Source: Komagataeibacter swingsii
GTDB lineage: Bacteria; Pseudomonadota; Alphaproteobacteria; Acetobacterales; Acetobacteraceae
Length of the DNA stretch: 39,837 bases
Reading direction: 5' to 3'
Assembly: GCF_003207895.1 (NCBI RefSeq)
Contig: NZ_NKUB01000022.1
Span: 1-39,837, forward strand
In this document: in pieces, positions 1 to 9,534 of the stretch
Layout: each line of letters starts with the position of its first letter
How positions within the stretch are numbered: the stretch's first letter is position 1
Notes under the pieces: model-generated
The model's database searches: none
Told to the model about the DNA's origin: nothing
What the model saw: only the letters and a program-made list of their open reading frames with translations
Position numbers and translations under genes: made by a program

Positions 1-162
1 CTGCTGGACCGCGTGCGCTTCCGCCCCATGACCCTGCCCGACCGCTTCATCGACCACAACACGCAGGCCGCGCAATACCATGAGGCCGGGCTGGATGCGC
101 CCGCCATTGTCGCCACCGCGCTGTCCGCCCTTGGCGTGCCGCATTCGCGCCAGATGGCCTGA
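1..162 (+). CDS. dxs: 1-deoxy-D-xylulose-5-phosphate synthase, C-terminal end (partial)
   Basis: Only the last 53 codons are in the window, and the frame is open from base 1 to a TGA. The tail reads LPDRFIDHNTQAAQYHEAGL and ends in an ALSALG segment. This matches the C-terminus of DXS, the thiamine-diphosphate enzyme that condenses pyruvate and glyceraldehyde 3-phosphate in the first step of the MEP isoprenoid pathway. tlyA follows after 29 bases; dxs-tlyA is a common order in alphaproteobacteria, which supports the call. The catalytic and cofactor-binding domains lie upstream of the window, so only the transketolase C-terminal domain end can be judged. Confidence 0.85.
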   Translation: MLDRVRFRPMTLPDRFIDHNTQAAQYHEAGLDAPAIVATALSALGVPHSRQMA

Positions 163-191
163 CGCAACCACGAAAAAACAGGCACCCGCGC

Positions 192-935
192 ATGGCAAAA
201 CGTCGCGTCGATCAGATGCTGGTGGACCGGGGGATGGTGGAAAGCCGCACCCGTGCGCAGGCGCTCATCATGGCCGGCCTGGTCCACACGCCCGACCGGC
301 GCATTGACAAGGCCGGGGAACAGATCGCCGAGGATACGCCCCTGACCCTGAAGGGACAGGACCACCCATGGGTATCACGCGGCGGGATCAAGCTGGCGCA
401 CGGGCTGGACCATTTCGGCCTGTCGCCCGCGGGCCTGACCTGCCTGGATGTTGGCGCGTCCACTGGCGGCTTTACCGATGTGCTGCTGCATGAAGGGGCG
501 GCAAAGGTCTATGCCGTCGATGTCGGCCATGGGCAACTGGCATGGAAACTGCGCAGCAATACCGAACAGGTCGTCGTGCTGGAAAAATGCAATGCCCGCG
601 CGCTGGATGCCACCATCATCCCCGATCCCATACAGGCGCTGGTCTGTGACGCCAGCTTCATCGGCCTGCGCACTGTCCTGCCCGCCGGGCTGGACCTGTG
701 TGTGCCGGGCGCATGGGCCATCGCGCTGATAAAGCCGCAGTTCGAGGCCGGGCGCGACGCGGTGGGGGCCAAGGGCGTGGTGCGCGACCCGATGGTGCAT
801 GAAGCCGTGTGCGATATGATCCATGAATGGTGGTCGGGCCTGCCGGGCTGGACCGTGCTGGGCATCGACCCCAGCCCCATCACCGGGCCGGAAGGCAACC
901 GGGAATTCCTGATCGCGGCCCGCAGGGACGGCTGA
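192..935 (+). CDS. tlyA: TlyA family rRNA (cytidine-2'-O)-methyltransferase
   Basis: A 247-residue protein. Residues 1-65 form an S4 RNA-binding domain (KRRVDQMLVDRGMVESRTRA). An FtsJ-like Rossmann methyltransferase follows, with the SAM-binding motif CLDVGASTGGFTDVLL near residue 85. The late motif SPITGPEGNREFL is typical of TlyA. Family members 2'-O-methylate cytidines in 16S and/or 23S rRNA, and some have been called haemolysins, probably indirectly. No strong Shine-Dalgarno precedes the ATG, which fits translation following dxs 29 bases upstream. Length is normal for the family. The rRNA target cannot be told from sequence. Confidence 0.9.
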   Translation: MAKRRVDQMLVDRGMVESRTRAQALIMAGLVHTPDRRIDKAGEQIAEDTPLTLKGQDHPWVSRGGIKLAHGLDHFGLSPAGLTCLDVGASTGGFTDVLLHEGAAKVYAVDVGHGQLAWKLRSNTEQVVVLEKCNARALDATIIPDPIQALVCDASFIGLRTVLPAGLDLCVPGAWAIALIKPQFEAGRDAVGAKGVVRDPMVHEAVCDMIHEWWSGLPGWTVLGIDPSPITGPEGNREFLIAARRDG

Positions 936-1018
936 TCGGCAGTCGCATCCCCGGCCCCGCCTGTGCTACACAGGCGAAAAAGGGCGGCCAGCAACGCCCA
1001 TCCCCCTTAAATGACACG

Positions 1019-2284
1019 ATGAACATAGGCAGCACCGGTATGTCCGCAGCCCCCGTAACCTCGCCTTCCCGGTCACGCGACGGGACGGCGGCCTCGCTTC
1101 TGAATGATGAGGAACGCACGCGCATCCGTGCGAAATCCGCGCAGTTCGCGCCCCCTGCCGCCGCCCTGCCCGATGGCAGGCGCGACCTTGTGGGCCTGTC
1201 GCGAGAGGAACTGACGGACATCATGGTGGAAATTGGCGAAAAGCCATTCCGCACCAAGCAGCTATGGCACTGGATCTACCATCAGGGCGCGACCGATTTC
1301 TCACGCATGAGTTCCATCGCCCGCCCGTTGCAGGAAAAGCTGGCCGAACGCTTCATTGTTGGCCGCCCCGGCGTGGTGACCGAACAGACATCGCAGGATT
1401 CCACGCGCAAATTCCTGTTCCGTTTCCGCGACGGGCAGGAAGCCGAGACCGTGTACATCCCCGACCGGCAGGAAGACCGAGGGGCCGTATGCATTTCATC
1501 GCAGGTGGGCTGCACGCTGTCCTGCACCTTCTGCCACACCGGCACGCAGGCGCTGGTGCGCAACCTTGGCGCCGCCGAGATCGTGGGCCAGTTCATGGCC
1601 GCGCGCGACAGCTATGGCGAATGGCCCAGCCCGAAGGGCGACACGCCGCGCCTGCTGTCCACCATCGTGCTGATGGGCATGGGCGAGCCGCTGTACAACT
1701 ACGACAACGTGGCCAAGGCCATGCGCATCATCATGGATGGCGAGGGCATTGGCCTGTCGCGCCGGCGCATCACGCTGTCCACATCAGGCGTGGTGCCGAT
1801 GATGGACCAGTGCGGGGCGGAGCTTGGCATCAACCTGGCCGTATCCCTGCACGCCGTGCGCGACGACCTGCGTGACGAGATCGTGCCGCTGAACCGCAAA
1901 TACCCGATCAGGGAGGTCATTGCCGCCTGCCGCCGCTACCCCGCCGCCAGCAATGCCCGGCGCATCACGTTCGAATACATCATGCTGCGTGGCGTCAATG
2001 ACAGCGAGGCTGATGCGCGTGAACTGGTGCGCCTGATTTCGGGCATTCCGGCCAAGGTCAACCTGATCCCGTTCAACCCGTGGCCGGGCAGCAGCTACCG
2101 GCCATCGACGCGCGAGCAACTGGAACGGTTTGCGAATATCGTGATGGATGCGGGCTTCGCCTCGCCCATCCGCATGCCGCGCGGGCGCGACATTCTTGCC
2201 GCCTGCGGCCAGTTGCGCACCGAAAGCCAGCGCCTGCGCCGCGCGGAGCGTACGGACACCGCGCCGGACCCGGCCGGGGCGTAA
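1019..2284 (+). CDS. rlmN: 23S rRNA (adenine2503-C2)-methyltransferase / tRNA m2A37 methyltransferase
   Basis: A radical-SAM methyltransferase of 421 residues if the ATG at 1019 is used; ATG 1040 is an alternative. The 4Fe-4S triad is CTLSCTFC (Cys165, Cys169, Cys172). The catalytic C-terminal cysteine lies in RGRDILAACGQL (Cys396). GMGEPLYNYDNV and the SLHAVRDDLRDEIVPLNRKY segment are RlmN hallmarks. The enzyme methylates C2 of A2503 in 23S rRNA and A37 of some tRNAs by a ping-pong mechanism through a methylated cysteine. The frame stays open upstream into tlyA, but the N-terminal 40 residues are low-complexity, so I chose a start after tlyA. The next gene, argG, begins 110 bases downstream. 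Confidence 0.93.
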   Translation: MNIGSTGMSAAPVTSPSRSRDGTAASLLNDEERTRIRAKSAQFAPPAAALPDGRRDLVGLSREELTDIMVEIGEKPFRTKQLWHWIYHQGATDFSRMSSIARPLQEKLAERFIVGRPGVVTEQTSQDSTRKFLFRFRDGQEAETVYIPDRQEDRGAVCISSQVGCTLSCTFCHTGTQALVRNLGAAEIVGQFMAARDSYGEWPSPKGDTPRLLSTIVLMGMGEPLYNYDNVAKAMRIIMDGEGIGLSRRRITLSTSGVVPMMDQCGAELGINLAVSLHAVRDDLRDEIVPLNRKYPIREVIAACRRYPAASNARRITFEYIMLRGVNDSEADARELVRLISGIPAKVNLIPFNPWPGSSYRPSTREQLERFANIVMDAGFASPIRMPRGRDILAACGQLRTESQRLRRAERTDTAPDPAGA

Positions 2285-2394
2285 AAATCCGGCCTTATCT
2301 TCTGGTCGCCCGCGCCGTGGGATGCTAGGAGGACATGCCGCCGGTTCACCCGGCAAAATGTTGTCCAAAGTTTTCTCGACAGGAGCGTTCTCCC

Positions 2395-3624
2395 ATGGCC
2401 GCCAGGGATGTCAAAAAGGTCGTTCTCGCCTATTCGGGCGGTCTTGATACTTCCGTGATTCTGCGCTGGTTGCAGACCACCTACAACTGCGAGGTCGTGA
2501 CCTTTACGGCCGACCTTGGGCAGGGCGAGGAACTGGAACCCGCCCGCCGCAAGGCCGAAATGTTTGGCGTGAAGGAAATCTTTGTCGAGGACCTGCGCGA
2601 GACCTTCGTCAAGGACTTCGTCTTCCCCATGTTCCGCGCCAACGCGCTGTACGAGGGGCAGTACCTGCTGGGCACGTCCATCGCCCGCCCCCTGATCGCC
2701 CAGCGCCAGATCGAGATCGCCGAGCAGGTCGGCGCCGATGCCGTGGCCCATGGCGCGACCGGCAAGGGCAACGACCAGGTCCGTTTCGAACTGGCCTATT
2801 ACGCGCTCAAGCCCGACATCACGGTCATCGCGCCGTGGCGTGAATGGGACCTGACATCGCGCACGCGCCTGCTGGCCTTTGCCGAGGAACACCAGATCCC
2901 CATCGCGAAGGACAAGCGCGGGGAAGCCCCGTTCTCGGTCGATGCGAACCTGCTACACTCATCATCCGAAGGCAAGCTGCTGGAAGATCCGGCGGTCGGG
3001 CCTGAGGAAATCGTGTTCCAGCGCACCATCTCGCCCGAAGCGGCCCCGGACAAGGCCACCGAAATCACCATCGATTTCGTATCGGGCGACCCGGTGGCGA
3101 TCAATGGCGTGGCCATGTCGCCCGCAACGCTGCTGACGCGCCTGAACGAACTGGGCCGTGACAACGGCATCGGCCGTCTTGACCTGGTGGAAAACCGCTT
3201 TGTCGGCATGAAGTCGCGCGGCATTTACGAAACGCCGGGCGGCACGATCCTGCTGACCGCGCATCGCAGCATCGAAAGCATCACCCTTGACCGCGAGGCC
3301 ATGCACCTCAAGGACAGCCTGATGCCGCGCTATGCCGAGATCATCTATAACGGGCTGTGGTTCTCGCCCGAGCGCCGCATGCTGCAGGCCCTGATCGACC
3401 AGAGCCAGCATTCGGTAACCGGCCGCGTGCGGCTGAAGCTGTACAAGGGCAATGTCATCTGCGTGGGCCGTGAAAGCCCCAACAGCCTGTATGACACCCG
3501 CGTCGTCACCTTTGAGGATGACGAGGGCGCATACAACCAGGCCGATGCGCAGGGCTTCATCAACCTGAACGCGCTGCGCCTGCGGCTGGGGGCCAAGATC
3601 GGCCGCCGTGGCGGCGCGCTGTAA
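2395..3624 (+). CDS. argG: Argininosuccinate synthase
   Basis: A 409-residue cytosolic enzyme that joins citrulline and aspartate with ATP hydrolysis to AMP, the penultimate step of arginine biosynthesis. The N-terminal P-loop of the N-type ATP pyrophosphatases is clear ([18 protein letters not shown]). The family motifs [14 protein letters not shown] and the [10 protein letters not shown] segment near the C-terminus are also present. An AGGAG at 2381-2385 lies nine bases before the ATG at 2395 and decides the start over the upstream in-frame ATG at 2335. Length is the family norm. No other arginine gene is nearby, and the FKBP gene follows after 48 bases. Confidence 0.97.
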   Translation: MAARDVKKVVLAYSGGLDTSVILRWLQTTYNCEVVTFTADLGQGEELEPARRKAEMFGVKEIFVEDLRETFVKDFVFPMFRANALYEGQYLLGTSIARPLIAQRQIEIAEQVGADAVAHGATGKGNDQVRFELAYYALKPDITVIAPWREWDLTSRTRLLAFAEEHQIPIAKDKRGEAPFSVDANLLHSSSEGKLLEDPAVGPEEIVFQRTISPEAAPDKATEITIDFVSGDPVAINGVAMSPATLLTRLNELGRDNGIGRLDLVENRFVGMKSRGIYETPGGTILLTAHRSIESITLDREAMHLKDSLMPRYAEIIYNGLWFSPERRMLQALIDQSQHSVTGRVRLKLYKGNVICVGRESPNSLYDTRVVTFEDDEGAYNQADAQGFINLNALRLRLGAKIGRRGGAL

Positions 3625-3672
3625 TCGCCCATCCGGTCTTTCGTGTTCATTCCAACAACCTGCCGAGGTGTC

Positions 3673-4167
3673 ATGAAACGCTTTTCCCGTGTCATTCCCC
3701 TTCTCCTTGCCACAGCGGTGGTGCTGCCGCTTGCGGCATGCGGGGGGGCCAAGGATGACCAGCCGGAACTGACCCCGGCACAGTTCATGGACAACGTGCG
3801 CAAGCAGCCCGGCGTCAAGACCCTGCCGGACGGACTGGCCTACAAGGTCCTGAAATCCGGGCCGAAGGATGGTGCCCAGCCCACCATCAATGACAGCGTG
3901 ATGGTCATATACGAAGGCCGCCTGCCCGATGGCGGCATTTTCGACAGTTCCGACCAGCACGGGCATGGCGCGTATATGCAGATGCCGCTGGAAATGGTCA
4001 TCAAGGGCTGGCAGGAAGCCGTGCCCATGATGCATGTGGGCGATACATGGATGCTGTACGTGCCGCCCGAACTGGGTTACGGGCACAAATCCATGGGCAT
4101 CATCCAGCCTGACAGCCCGCTGATCTTCAAGATACAGCTTCTGGGCGTCTCCCCCGGCGGCCATTAA
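3673..4167 (+). CDS. FKBP-type peptidyl-prolyl cis-trans isomerase, lipoprotein
   Basis: A 164-residue protein with a basic N-terminus, a hydrophobic stretch and the lipobox PLAAC (Cys23), so probably exported and lipid-anchored. The rest is one FKBP domain: DSVMVIYEGRLPDGGIFDSS, then EMVIKGWQEAVPMMHVGDTW, then PPELGYG and the closing LIFKIQLLGV strand. It should catalyse proline isomerisation in the cell envelope during protein folding. GAGGTG at 3665-3670 precedes the ATG at 3673 closely; an in-frame ATG at 3643 would put ten residues ahead of the signal peptide and is less likely. A strong terminator follows at 4176-4210. Confidence 0.88.
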   Translation: MKRFSRVIPLLLATAVVLPLAACGGAKDDQPELTPAQFMDNVRKQPGVKTLPDGLAYKVLKSGPKDGAQPTINDSVMVIYEGRLPDGGIFDSSDQHGHGAYMQMPLEMVIKGWQEAVPMMHVGDTWMLYVPPELGYGHKSMGIIQPDSPLIFKIQLLGVSPGGH

Positions 4168-4175
4168 GGCATACA

Positions 4176-4210
4176 GGGCCATTCCCCATCCGGGCGAATG
4201 GCCCTTTTTT
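4176..4210 (+). terminator. Rho-independent terminator after the FKBP gene
   Basis: A perfect nine-base stem (GGGCCATTC, 4176-4184, paired with GAATGGCCC, 4196-4204) closes an 11-base loop and runs straight into six T residues. It begins nine bases after the FKBP stop codon and should end the argG-FKBP transcript. Confidence 0.85.
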
Positions 4211-4245
4211 CATGACATAACGGGACAGGAAACCGGACAACCGAC

Positions 4246-4734
4246 ATGGGTATTGGGACCGGGCGCATGGCGTCCGTACTGCGCGGGGGCTGCATGGCGG
4301 CCACCGTCGTGCTGCTGGCGGCCTGCACGCGCCATGGGCAGGAAGGATACGCGCGCTACCGCACCAATTGCGGCATCTGCCACCATGGCGGCGAAGGGAT
4401 GAAGGGCGAGATCCCGCCCGTGACCGGGCGTGTGGACAGGATCGCGGCGACACCGGAAGGCAAGCAGTACCTGATGCATGTGCTGCTGAACGGGCTGAAC
4501 GGCCCGCTGCAGATTGATGGCGTGCGCTACAACTTCTCCATGCCGCCGTTCCGCGCCCACCTGTCGGATGTGGAAATCGCCTCCATCCTCAGCTATCTGG
4601 CGACCCGTGGCGACACCCGCCCCGTCCCGGTCTTCACCCCCGGGGAAGTGGCCGCCGAACGCGCCCACCCGCTGACCACCACCATGGTGGCGGAAGAACG
4701 CCGCCGCCTTGACGCCATCCACCCCCTGCCCTGA
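4246..4734 (+). CDS. Small monohaem cytochrome c, putative lipoprotein
   Basis: A 162-residue protein. The N-terminus carries a hydrophobic segment ending in VLLAAC, which reads as a lipobox (Cys27), so it is probably anchored on the periplasmic side. One haem c attachment site, CGICH, follows near residue 42. A plausible axial methionine lies in FSMPPF near residue 108, and the helix SDVEIASILSYL is typical of class I cytochromes c. It is likely a diffusible or tethered electron carrier for periplasmic dehydrogenases, which are abundant in acetic acid bacteria, but no partner dehydrogenase is encoded nearby. Translation could start at the ATG at 4267 instead. Confidence 0.78.
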   Translation: MGIGTGRMASVLRGGCMAATVVLLAACTRHGQEGYARYRTNCGICHHGGEGMKGEIPPVTGRVDRIAATPEGKQYLMHVLLNGLNGPLQIDGVRYNFSMPPFRAHLSDVEIASILSYLATRGDTRPVPVFTPGEVAAERAHPLTTTMVAEERRRLDAIHPLP

Positions 4735-4782
4735 CATCCCGGCACCTTGACCTGCACGGGCAAAAAAACGGAAAATACCTTC

Positions 4783-5778
4783 ATGCAACGCCTATTTTCC
4801 GGCATCCAGCCGACCGGTATCCCGCAGCTTGGCAATTACCTTGGTGCAATACGCAACTGGGTTGCGCTGCAGCGTGATCATGAATGTATCTTCTGCCTGG
4901 TGGACATGCACGCCATCACCACATGGCAGGACCCCGCCGTGCTGCGCCAGCAGACCCTGGCGCAGACGGCGGTCCTGCTGGCGTCGGGCATTGATGTGCA
5001 GAAACATATCCTGTTCAACCAGTCCGCCGTCAGCGCCCATGCGCGGCTGGGATGGATCTTCAACTGTGTCGCGCGTATCGGCTGGCTCAACCGCATGACG
5101 CAGTTCAAGGACAAGGCGGGCAAGGACCGCGAAAAGCATTCCGCCGGCCTGTATGTCTATCCCGACCTGATGGCCGCCGACATCATGGCCTACAAGGCCA
5201 CGGTCGTGCCGGTGGGCGATGACCAGAAGCAGCACCTTGAACTGACCAACGACATTGCCCAGAAATTCAACCACGATTACGGGACCGAATTCTTCCCGCA
5301 GGTCGAGGCCCTGATCCCGCCGCAGGGCGCGCGCGTCATGAGCCTGCGTGACGGCACCAAGAAAATGTCCAAATCCGACCCCTCCGCCCAGAGCCGGATC
5401 GAGATGACGGATGACGCCGACGCCATCGCCAGCAAGATCAAGCGCGCCAAGACCGATTCCGAACCCCTGCCGTCCGAGGAATCCGGCCTTGAAAACCGGC
5501 CCGAGGCCCGCAACCTTGTCACCATCTACGCAACACTGTCCGGTCGCACGGTGGCCGACGTGCTGGCGCAGTTTGGCGGCCAGGGCTTCGGTCCGTTCAA
5601 GACGGCGCTGAGCGATGTGGTGGTGGCCGCGATCGACCCCATTGCAAAGGAAACCGGACGCCTGCTGAAGGAACCCGGCTTCCTGTGCGACACGCTGCGT
5701 GATGGCGCGAACCGGGCGCGCACCATTGCCGAACCCATCGTATCGGAAGCGGAATCCCTGATCGGCTTCCTGAAGTAA
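4783..5778 (+). CDS. trpS: Tryptophan--tRNA ligase
   Basis: A 331-residue class I aminoacyl-tRNA synthetase. The N-terminus reads [20 protein letters not shown], which contains the HIGH-type signature in the relaxed form usual for TrpRS. The KMSKS loop is intact (KMSKS, residues 194-198). [17 protein letters not shown] is the conserved TrpRS segment after the Rossmann fold. It charges tRNA-Trp in the cytosol. I use the ATG at 4783 because the upstream in-frame ATG at 4747 would add 12 residues absent from the family consensus. The length matches bacterial TrpRS. The YjbQ-family gene follows after 17 bases and is probably co-transcribed. Confidence 0.96.
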   Translation: MQRLFSGIQPTGIPQLGNYLGAIRNWVALQRDHECIFCLVDMHAITTWQDPAVLRQQTLAQTAVLLASGIDVQKHILFNQSAVSAHARLGWIFNCVARIGWLNRMTQFKDKAGKDREKHSAGLYVYPDLMAADIMAYKATVVPVGDDQKQHLELTNDIAQKFNHDYGTEFFPQVEALIPPQGARVMSLRDGTKKMSKSDPSAQSRIEMTDDADAIASKIKRAKTDSEPLPSEESGLENRPEARNLVTIYATLSGRTVADVLAQFGGQGFGPFKTALSDVVVAAIDPIAKETGRLLKEPGFLCDTLRDGANRARTIAEPIVSEAESLIGFLK

Positions 5779-5795
5779 GCACGAAAGGCGGCGCC

Positions 5796-6215
5796 ATGCG
5801 GCAGGAACTGCACAGCCTGCGGGTTGCAACCCGCGGCAAGGGGCTGGTCCCGATCGACCGGCCCGTGCTGGACTGGGTGGGGCAGAGCGGGATCGAGACC
5901 GGCCTGCTGACGCTGTGGTGCCGCCATACCTCCGCATCGCTGGTGGTGCAGGAAAATGCCGACCCTACGGTGCGCACGGATATCGAACGGTATCTTGAGG
6001 CCCTCGTGCCCGAACAGCCGGGGCGCTACATCCATGATGATGAAGGCCCGGATGACATGCCCGCCCACCTGCGCGCCATGCTGACCAATACCCAGCTTTC
6101 CATCCCCGTGGCGGATGGGCGACCCGTACTGGGCACATGGCAGGGCCTGTACCTGTTTGAACATCGCGCGCGCCCGCACCGGCGCGAAATCGTGCTGCAC
6201 CTGATTGGCGACTGA
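5796..6215 (+). CDS. YjbQ / UPF0047 family protein
   Basis: A 139-residue single-domain protein of the secondary thiamine-phosphate synthase (YjbQ) family. Visible family features are the LTLWCRHTSASLVVQENADP strand-loop and the closing GTWQGLYLFEHR/RPHRREIVLHL segment. Members form trimers; some show weak thiamine-phosphate synthase activity in vitro, but the physiological role is unsettled. The gene lies 17 bases after trpS and looks like the last gene of that unit. The next gene, fghA, is convergent, with its stop 81 bases further on; I see no clear T-tailed terminator in that gap. Confidence 0.85.
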   Translation: MRQELHSLRVATRGKGLVPIDRPVLDWVGQSGIETGLLTLWCRHTSASLVVQENADPTVRTDIERYLEALVPEQPGRYIHDDEGPDDMPAHLRAMLTNTQLSIPVADGRPVLGTWQGLYLFEHRARPHRREIVLHLIGD

Positions 6216-6296
6216 CCGGATACCGGCGATCGCGATATCCCTAGTGGCTGGCGCATATCGTCACGCACCGGCCCGCCAGGTCTGCTTTCCCCAAGA

Positions 6297-7151
6297 TCAC
6301 ACCGCGTTCAGGATCGCGGCGTGATGGTCGATATGATCGGCGATGAATGACTGGATGAACCAGTAGGAATGGTCATAGCGCGGATGCAGGCGCAGGCGTA
6401 GACCCTGCCCCGCCGCACCGGCCGCCGCGGCCAGCAGTTCGGGCTTGAGCTGGTCATGCAGGAACTGGTCGGCCTCCCCCTGGTCCACCAGGATTTCGGT
6501 GGGGTGGGTATGCCCCGCTTCCAGCAGCAGCGTTGCATCATGCCGCGCCCATGTGGCGCGGTCGGGGCCGAGGTAAGTGGAAAATGCCTTCTCCCCCCAC
6601 GGCACGATGGCGGGATGGCAGATCGGGGCGAACGCCGAGACCGATTTCCATGCCGCCGGCGCGCGCAATGCGTGGACCAGCGCGCCATGCCCGCCCATGG
6701 AATGCCCCATGATGCCACGCCGGGCACCATCAATGGCAAACACGTCCTGTGTCAGTTCGGGCAGTTCGTGGCTGACATAGGTGCCCATGCGGTAATGCGC
6801 GCGCCATGCGGGCGTGGTGGCGTCAAGGTAGAAGCCCGCCCCCGTGCCAAGGTCATAGGCGTCATCCTCCCCCGCGACCCCCGCCCCCCGTGGCGAGGTA
6901 TCGGGCGCCACCAGCGCGATGCCGTGACGGGCCGCGAAACGCACGGCGTTGGACTTGATCAGGAAGGTATCCTGCGTGCAGGTCAGGCCGGCCAGCACAT
7001 GGATGACGGGCACGCGCTCGCCCGCCAGCGCGCGTTCGGGCAGGAACACGCCAAAGCGCGCCTCAAGCCCAAGGCTTTCGGACGGATGGCTGTAAAAGCC
7101 GACCCGCCCGCCACAGCTTGCGTGTTCCTCAAGCGTCGTGATCGCGCCCAT
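6297..7151 (-). CDS. fghA: S-formylglutathione hydrolase
   Basis: A 284-residue alpha/beta-hydrolase of the esterase D type. The nucleophile elbow is GHSMGGHGAL (Ser151). The oxyanion region LAGLTCTQDTFL and the late RYDHSYWFIQSFIADHIDHH segment, which supplies the catalytic histidine, are both present. The enzyme hydrolyses S-formylglutathione to glutathione and formate. It lies three bases downstream of frmA on the same strand, so the two steps of glutathione-dependent formaldehyde oxidation are in one operon. Length is normal. The ATG at 7151 is the only convincing start. Confidence 0.94.
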   Translation of the reverse strand: MGAITTLEEHASCGGRVGFYSHPSESLGLEARFGVFLPERALAGERVPVIHVLAGLTCTQDTFLIKSNAVRFAARHGIALVAPDTSPRGAGVAGEDDAYDLGTGAGFYLDATTPAWRAHYRMGTYVSHELPELTQDVFAIDGARRGIMGHSMGGHGALVHALRAPAAWKSVSAFAPICHPAIVPWGEKAFSTYLGPDRATWARHDATLLLEAGHTHPTEILVDQGEADQFLHDQLKPELLAAAAGAAGQGLRLRLHPRYDHSYWFIQSFIADHIDHHAAILNAV

Positions 7152-7154
7152 GGC

Positions 7155-8270
7155 TCAGAACTCGACAACCGTGCGGATGCTCTCGCCCTTCGCCATCATG
7201 TCGAAGCCTTCGTTGATACGCTCCAGCGGCAGCTTGTGGGTGATCAGGCTGTCGATGTCGATGCGGTTTTCCATGAACCAGTCCACGATGCGCGGCACGT
7301 CGGTGCGCCCGCGCGCGCCGCCAAAGGCCGAGCCGATCCACCGCCGCCCGGTGACAAGCTGGAACGGCCGCGTGCTGATTTCCTGCCCTGCGCCCGCGAC
7401 GCCGATGATGGTGGAGACACCCCACCCGCGATGCGCGCATTCCAGCGCCTGACGCATGAGTGTGGGGTTGCCGACGCATTCAAAGGAATAGTCCACGCCG
7501 CCGCCGGTCAGTTCCACGATATGGCCGACCAGGTCGCCATTGGGGCCAAGGTCCCTGGGATTGATGAAATCGGTCATGCCGAATTTGCGGGCGATGGCCT
7601 CGCGCTCGGGGTTGATGTCGACGCCGATGATCCGTTCGGCCCCGACCATTTTCGCACCCTGAATGACATTCAGCCCGATCCCGCCCAGACCGAACACGGC
7701 AACCGTGCTGCCGGTCTCGACCTTGGCGGTGAACAGCACGGCCCCGATGCCGGTGGTCACGCCGCAGCCGATGTAGAACACCTTGTCAAACGGCGCGTCG
7801 GGCCGGATCCTGGCCAGCGCGATTTCGGGCAGCACGGTGTAGTTGGCGAAGGTGGAACAGCCCATGTAGTGATGGATCGGCTGGCCCTTGAATGAAAAGC
7901 GCGACGTGCCATCGGGCATCACGCCCTTGCCCTGCGTTGCGCGGATGGCCGTGCACAGGTTGGTCTTGCGCGACAGGCAGGACTTACATTCCCGGCATTC
8001 GGGGGTATAGAGCGGGATGACATGGTCGCCGGGCTTCAGGTGTTTCACACCCGCGCCGACCTCCACCACCACGCCGGCCCCTTCATGGCCAAGGATGGCG
8101 GGAAACAGCCCCTCCGGGTCCGCGCCGGACAGGGTGAACTTGTCGGTATGGCACAGGCCGGTGGCCTTGATCTCGACCAGCACCTCACCCGCGCGCGGGC
8201 CTTCAAGCTGCACGGTCTCGATTTCAAGTGGTTTGCCTGCCTCGAAGGCAACGGCTGCCCTTACGTCCAT
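7155..8270 (-). CDS. frmA: S-(hydroxymethyl)glutathione dehydrogenase / class III alcohol dehydrogenase
   Basis: A 371-residue zinc-dependent dehydrogenase that oxidises S-hydroxymethylglutathione, formed from formaldehyde and glutathione, to S-formylglutathione with NAD+. The catalytic zinc site starts at GLCHTD (Cys40), with GHEGAGVV following. The structural zinc cysteines are [15 protein letters not shown]. The nucleotide fold has [19 protein letters not shown] good ribosome site (AAGGAAAG on the minus strand) precedes the ATG. It is the first gene of the frmA-fghA pair; the 245-base gap upstream to the divergent bestrophin gene should hold its promoter. Class III members can also reduce S-nitrosoglutathione. 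Confidence 0.95.
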   Translation of the reverse strand: MDVRAAVAFEAGKPLEIETVQLEGPRAGEVLVEIKATGLCHTDKFTLSGADPEGLFPAILGHEGAGVVVEVGAGVKHLKPGDHVIPLYTPECRECKSCLSRKTNLCTAIRATQGKGVMPDGTSRFSFKGQPIHHYMGCSTFANYTVLPEIALARIRPDAPFDKVFYIGCGVTTGIGAVLFTAKVETGSTVAVFGLGGIGLNVIQGAKMVGAERIIGVDINPEREAIARKFGMTDFINPRDLGPNGDLVGHIVELTGGGVDYSFECVGNPTLMRQALECAHRGWGVSTIIGVAGAGQEISTRPFQLVTGRRWIGSAFGGARGRTDVPRIVDWFMENRIDIDSLITHKLPLERINEGFDMMAKGESIRTVVEF

Positions 8271-8515
8271 GAACCCGGTCTTTCCTTCAATGCGTGGGCG
8301 CCCGCGTGGGGGTGCCCTGATTTACGCAACGATTAAGGGCATCATCGGCGCTGGCGTCAATGTCATGCCGCCATGCGGGCGCTTACGATATTTTCAGTGA
8401 CAAAACATGCCATCCGCCCATGCCCGGCCCCGCAACCCCCATCCAATGTGATAAATGGCGGGAGGGAGCCGGTAACGGGTCCGCGTATTTCCTCCAGATA
8501 TGCCGGAATGCCTGC

Positions 8516-9391
8516 ATGGTCGTTGATCGTAGAATTGGTTTGTGGATCCTGCTGCGCGAAAGCGTGCTGTCCCTGGTTTTCCTGTGCGCGTGGGACGTGG
8601 TGGTGGTGGTGATGTTCCAGATCTTCCACCAGGACTGGATGGAACAGCCCACCCTGCCCATATCGCTGATCGGTTCCGCGCTGGTGCTGTTCATGAGCTT
8701 CCGCAACAACACCGCCTACAACCGCTGGTGGGAAGGGCGCACCCTGTGGGGGGCGGTCACCAACAACAGCCGCTCCTTCGCGCGGCAGGCGGGCACGATC
8801 CTGCGCGGGTGCCCCGACCTTGCATGCGCCATGGCGGCCTATCCCTATGCCCTGCGGGGCGCGCTGGGGCGGCTGGACGCAACCGATGACATCATGCGCC
8901 TGCTGCCCGATTCCATGAAGGCGGGCATCGCGGGCAAGGTGAACGTCCCTGCCGCCATCCTGTTCGAAATCGGGCTGCGGGTGGATGCGGAATCACGCCG
9001 GCTGGGCATTGACGGCGCATTGCAGGGCCAGGTCGACCGCATCCTGTCGGACATGAGCAACGCGCAGGGCGGGCTGGAACGCATCCGCAACACGCCGCTG
9101 GCCATCCAGTTTTCGGTCCTGCCGAAGGTGGTGGCGGTGGTGTTCTGCATCATCCTGCCACTGTCCATGGTGCAGACGCTGGGCTGGATCACGCCGCTTG
9201 GGTCATCGCTGGTGGGGCTGCTGTTCGTGGCGCTGGACAAGATCGGGAACGACCTGCAGGACCCCTTCAGCGCGACGCCGCATGGCATGCCCATGCTGGC
9301 CATATCCCGCACGATCGAAATCGACCTGATGCAGTCCTGCGGCCTGCCCGCGCCGCCGCCGCTGACACCCGTGCGCGGCATACAGGCATGA
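8516..9391 (+). CDS. Bestrophin-like (RFP-TM / UPF0187) membrane channel protein
   Basis: About 291 residues from the ATG at 8516, beginning MVVDRRIGLWILLRESVLSL, the usual layout for bacterial bestrophins. The signature FRNNTAYNRWWEGRTLWGAV follows the second membrane helix, and DKIGNDLQDPF lies near the C-terminus. Hydrophobic helices are visible near residues 20-40, 45-60, 205-225 and 230-245. Eukaryotic bestrophins are pentameric anion channels, while characterised bacterial ones conduct cations; the substrate here is unknown. In-frame ATGs at 8360 and 8420 exist, but they would prepend polar, non-conserved sequence. The gene is divergent from frmA. Confidence 0.85.
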   Translation: MVVDRRIGLWILLRESVLSLVFLCAWDVVVVVMFQIFHQDWMEQPTLPISLIGSALVLFMSFRNNTAYNRWWEGRTLWGAVTNNSRSFARQAGTILRGCPDLACAMAAYPYALRGALGRLDATDDIMRLLPDSMKAGIAGKVNVPAAILFEIGLRVDAESRRLGIDGALQGQVDRILSDMSNAQGGLERIRNTPLAIQFSVLPKVVAVVFCIILPLSMVQTLGWITPLGSSLVGLLFVALDKIGNDLQDPFSATPHGMPMLAISRTIEIDLMQSCGLPAPPPLTPVRGIQA

Positions 9392-9534
9392 TGCGCCGCA
9401 CCTGACGGGCGCGCCCTGACCGGGACCATCACGGCGGCGGCCAGAAACCCGGCGCGCTGCCGCATCCGTATGGAATGTCGCCCAAGCCGGAACCGTTATG
9501 AAGGGAGCAAGACAGAAGGCGGAATTTATGCTAT

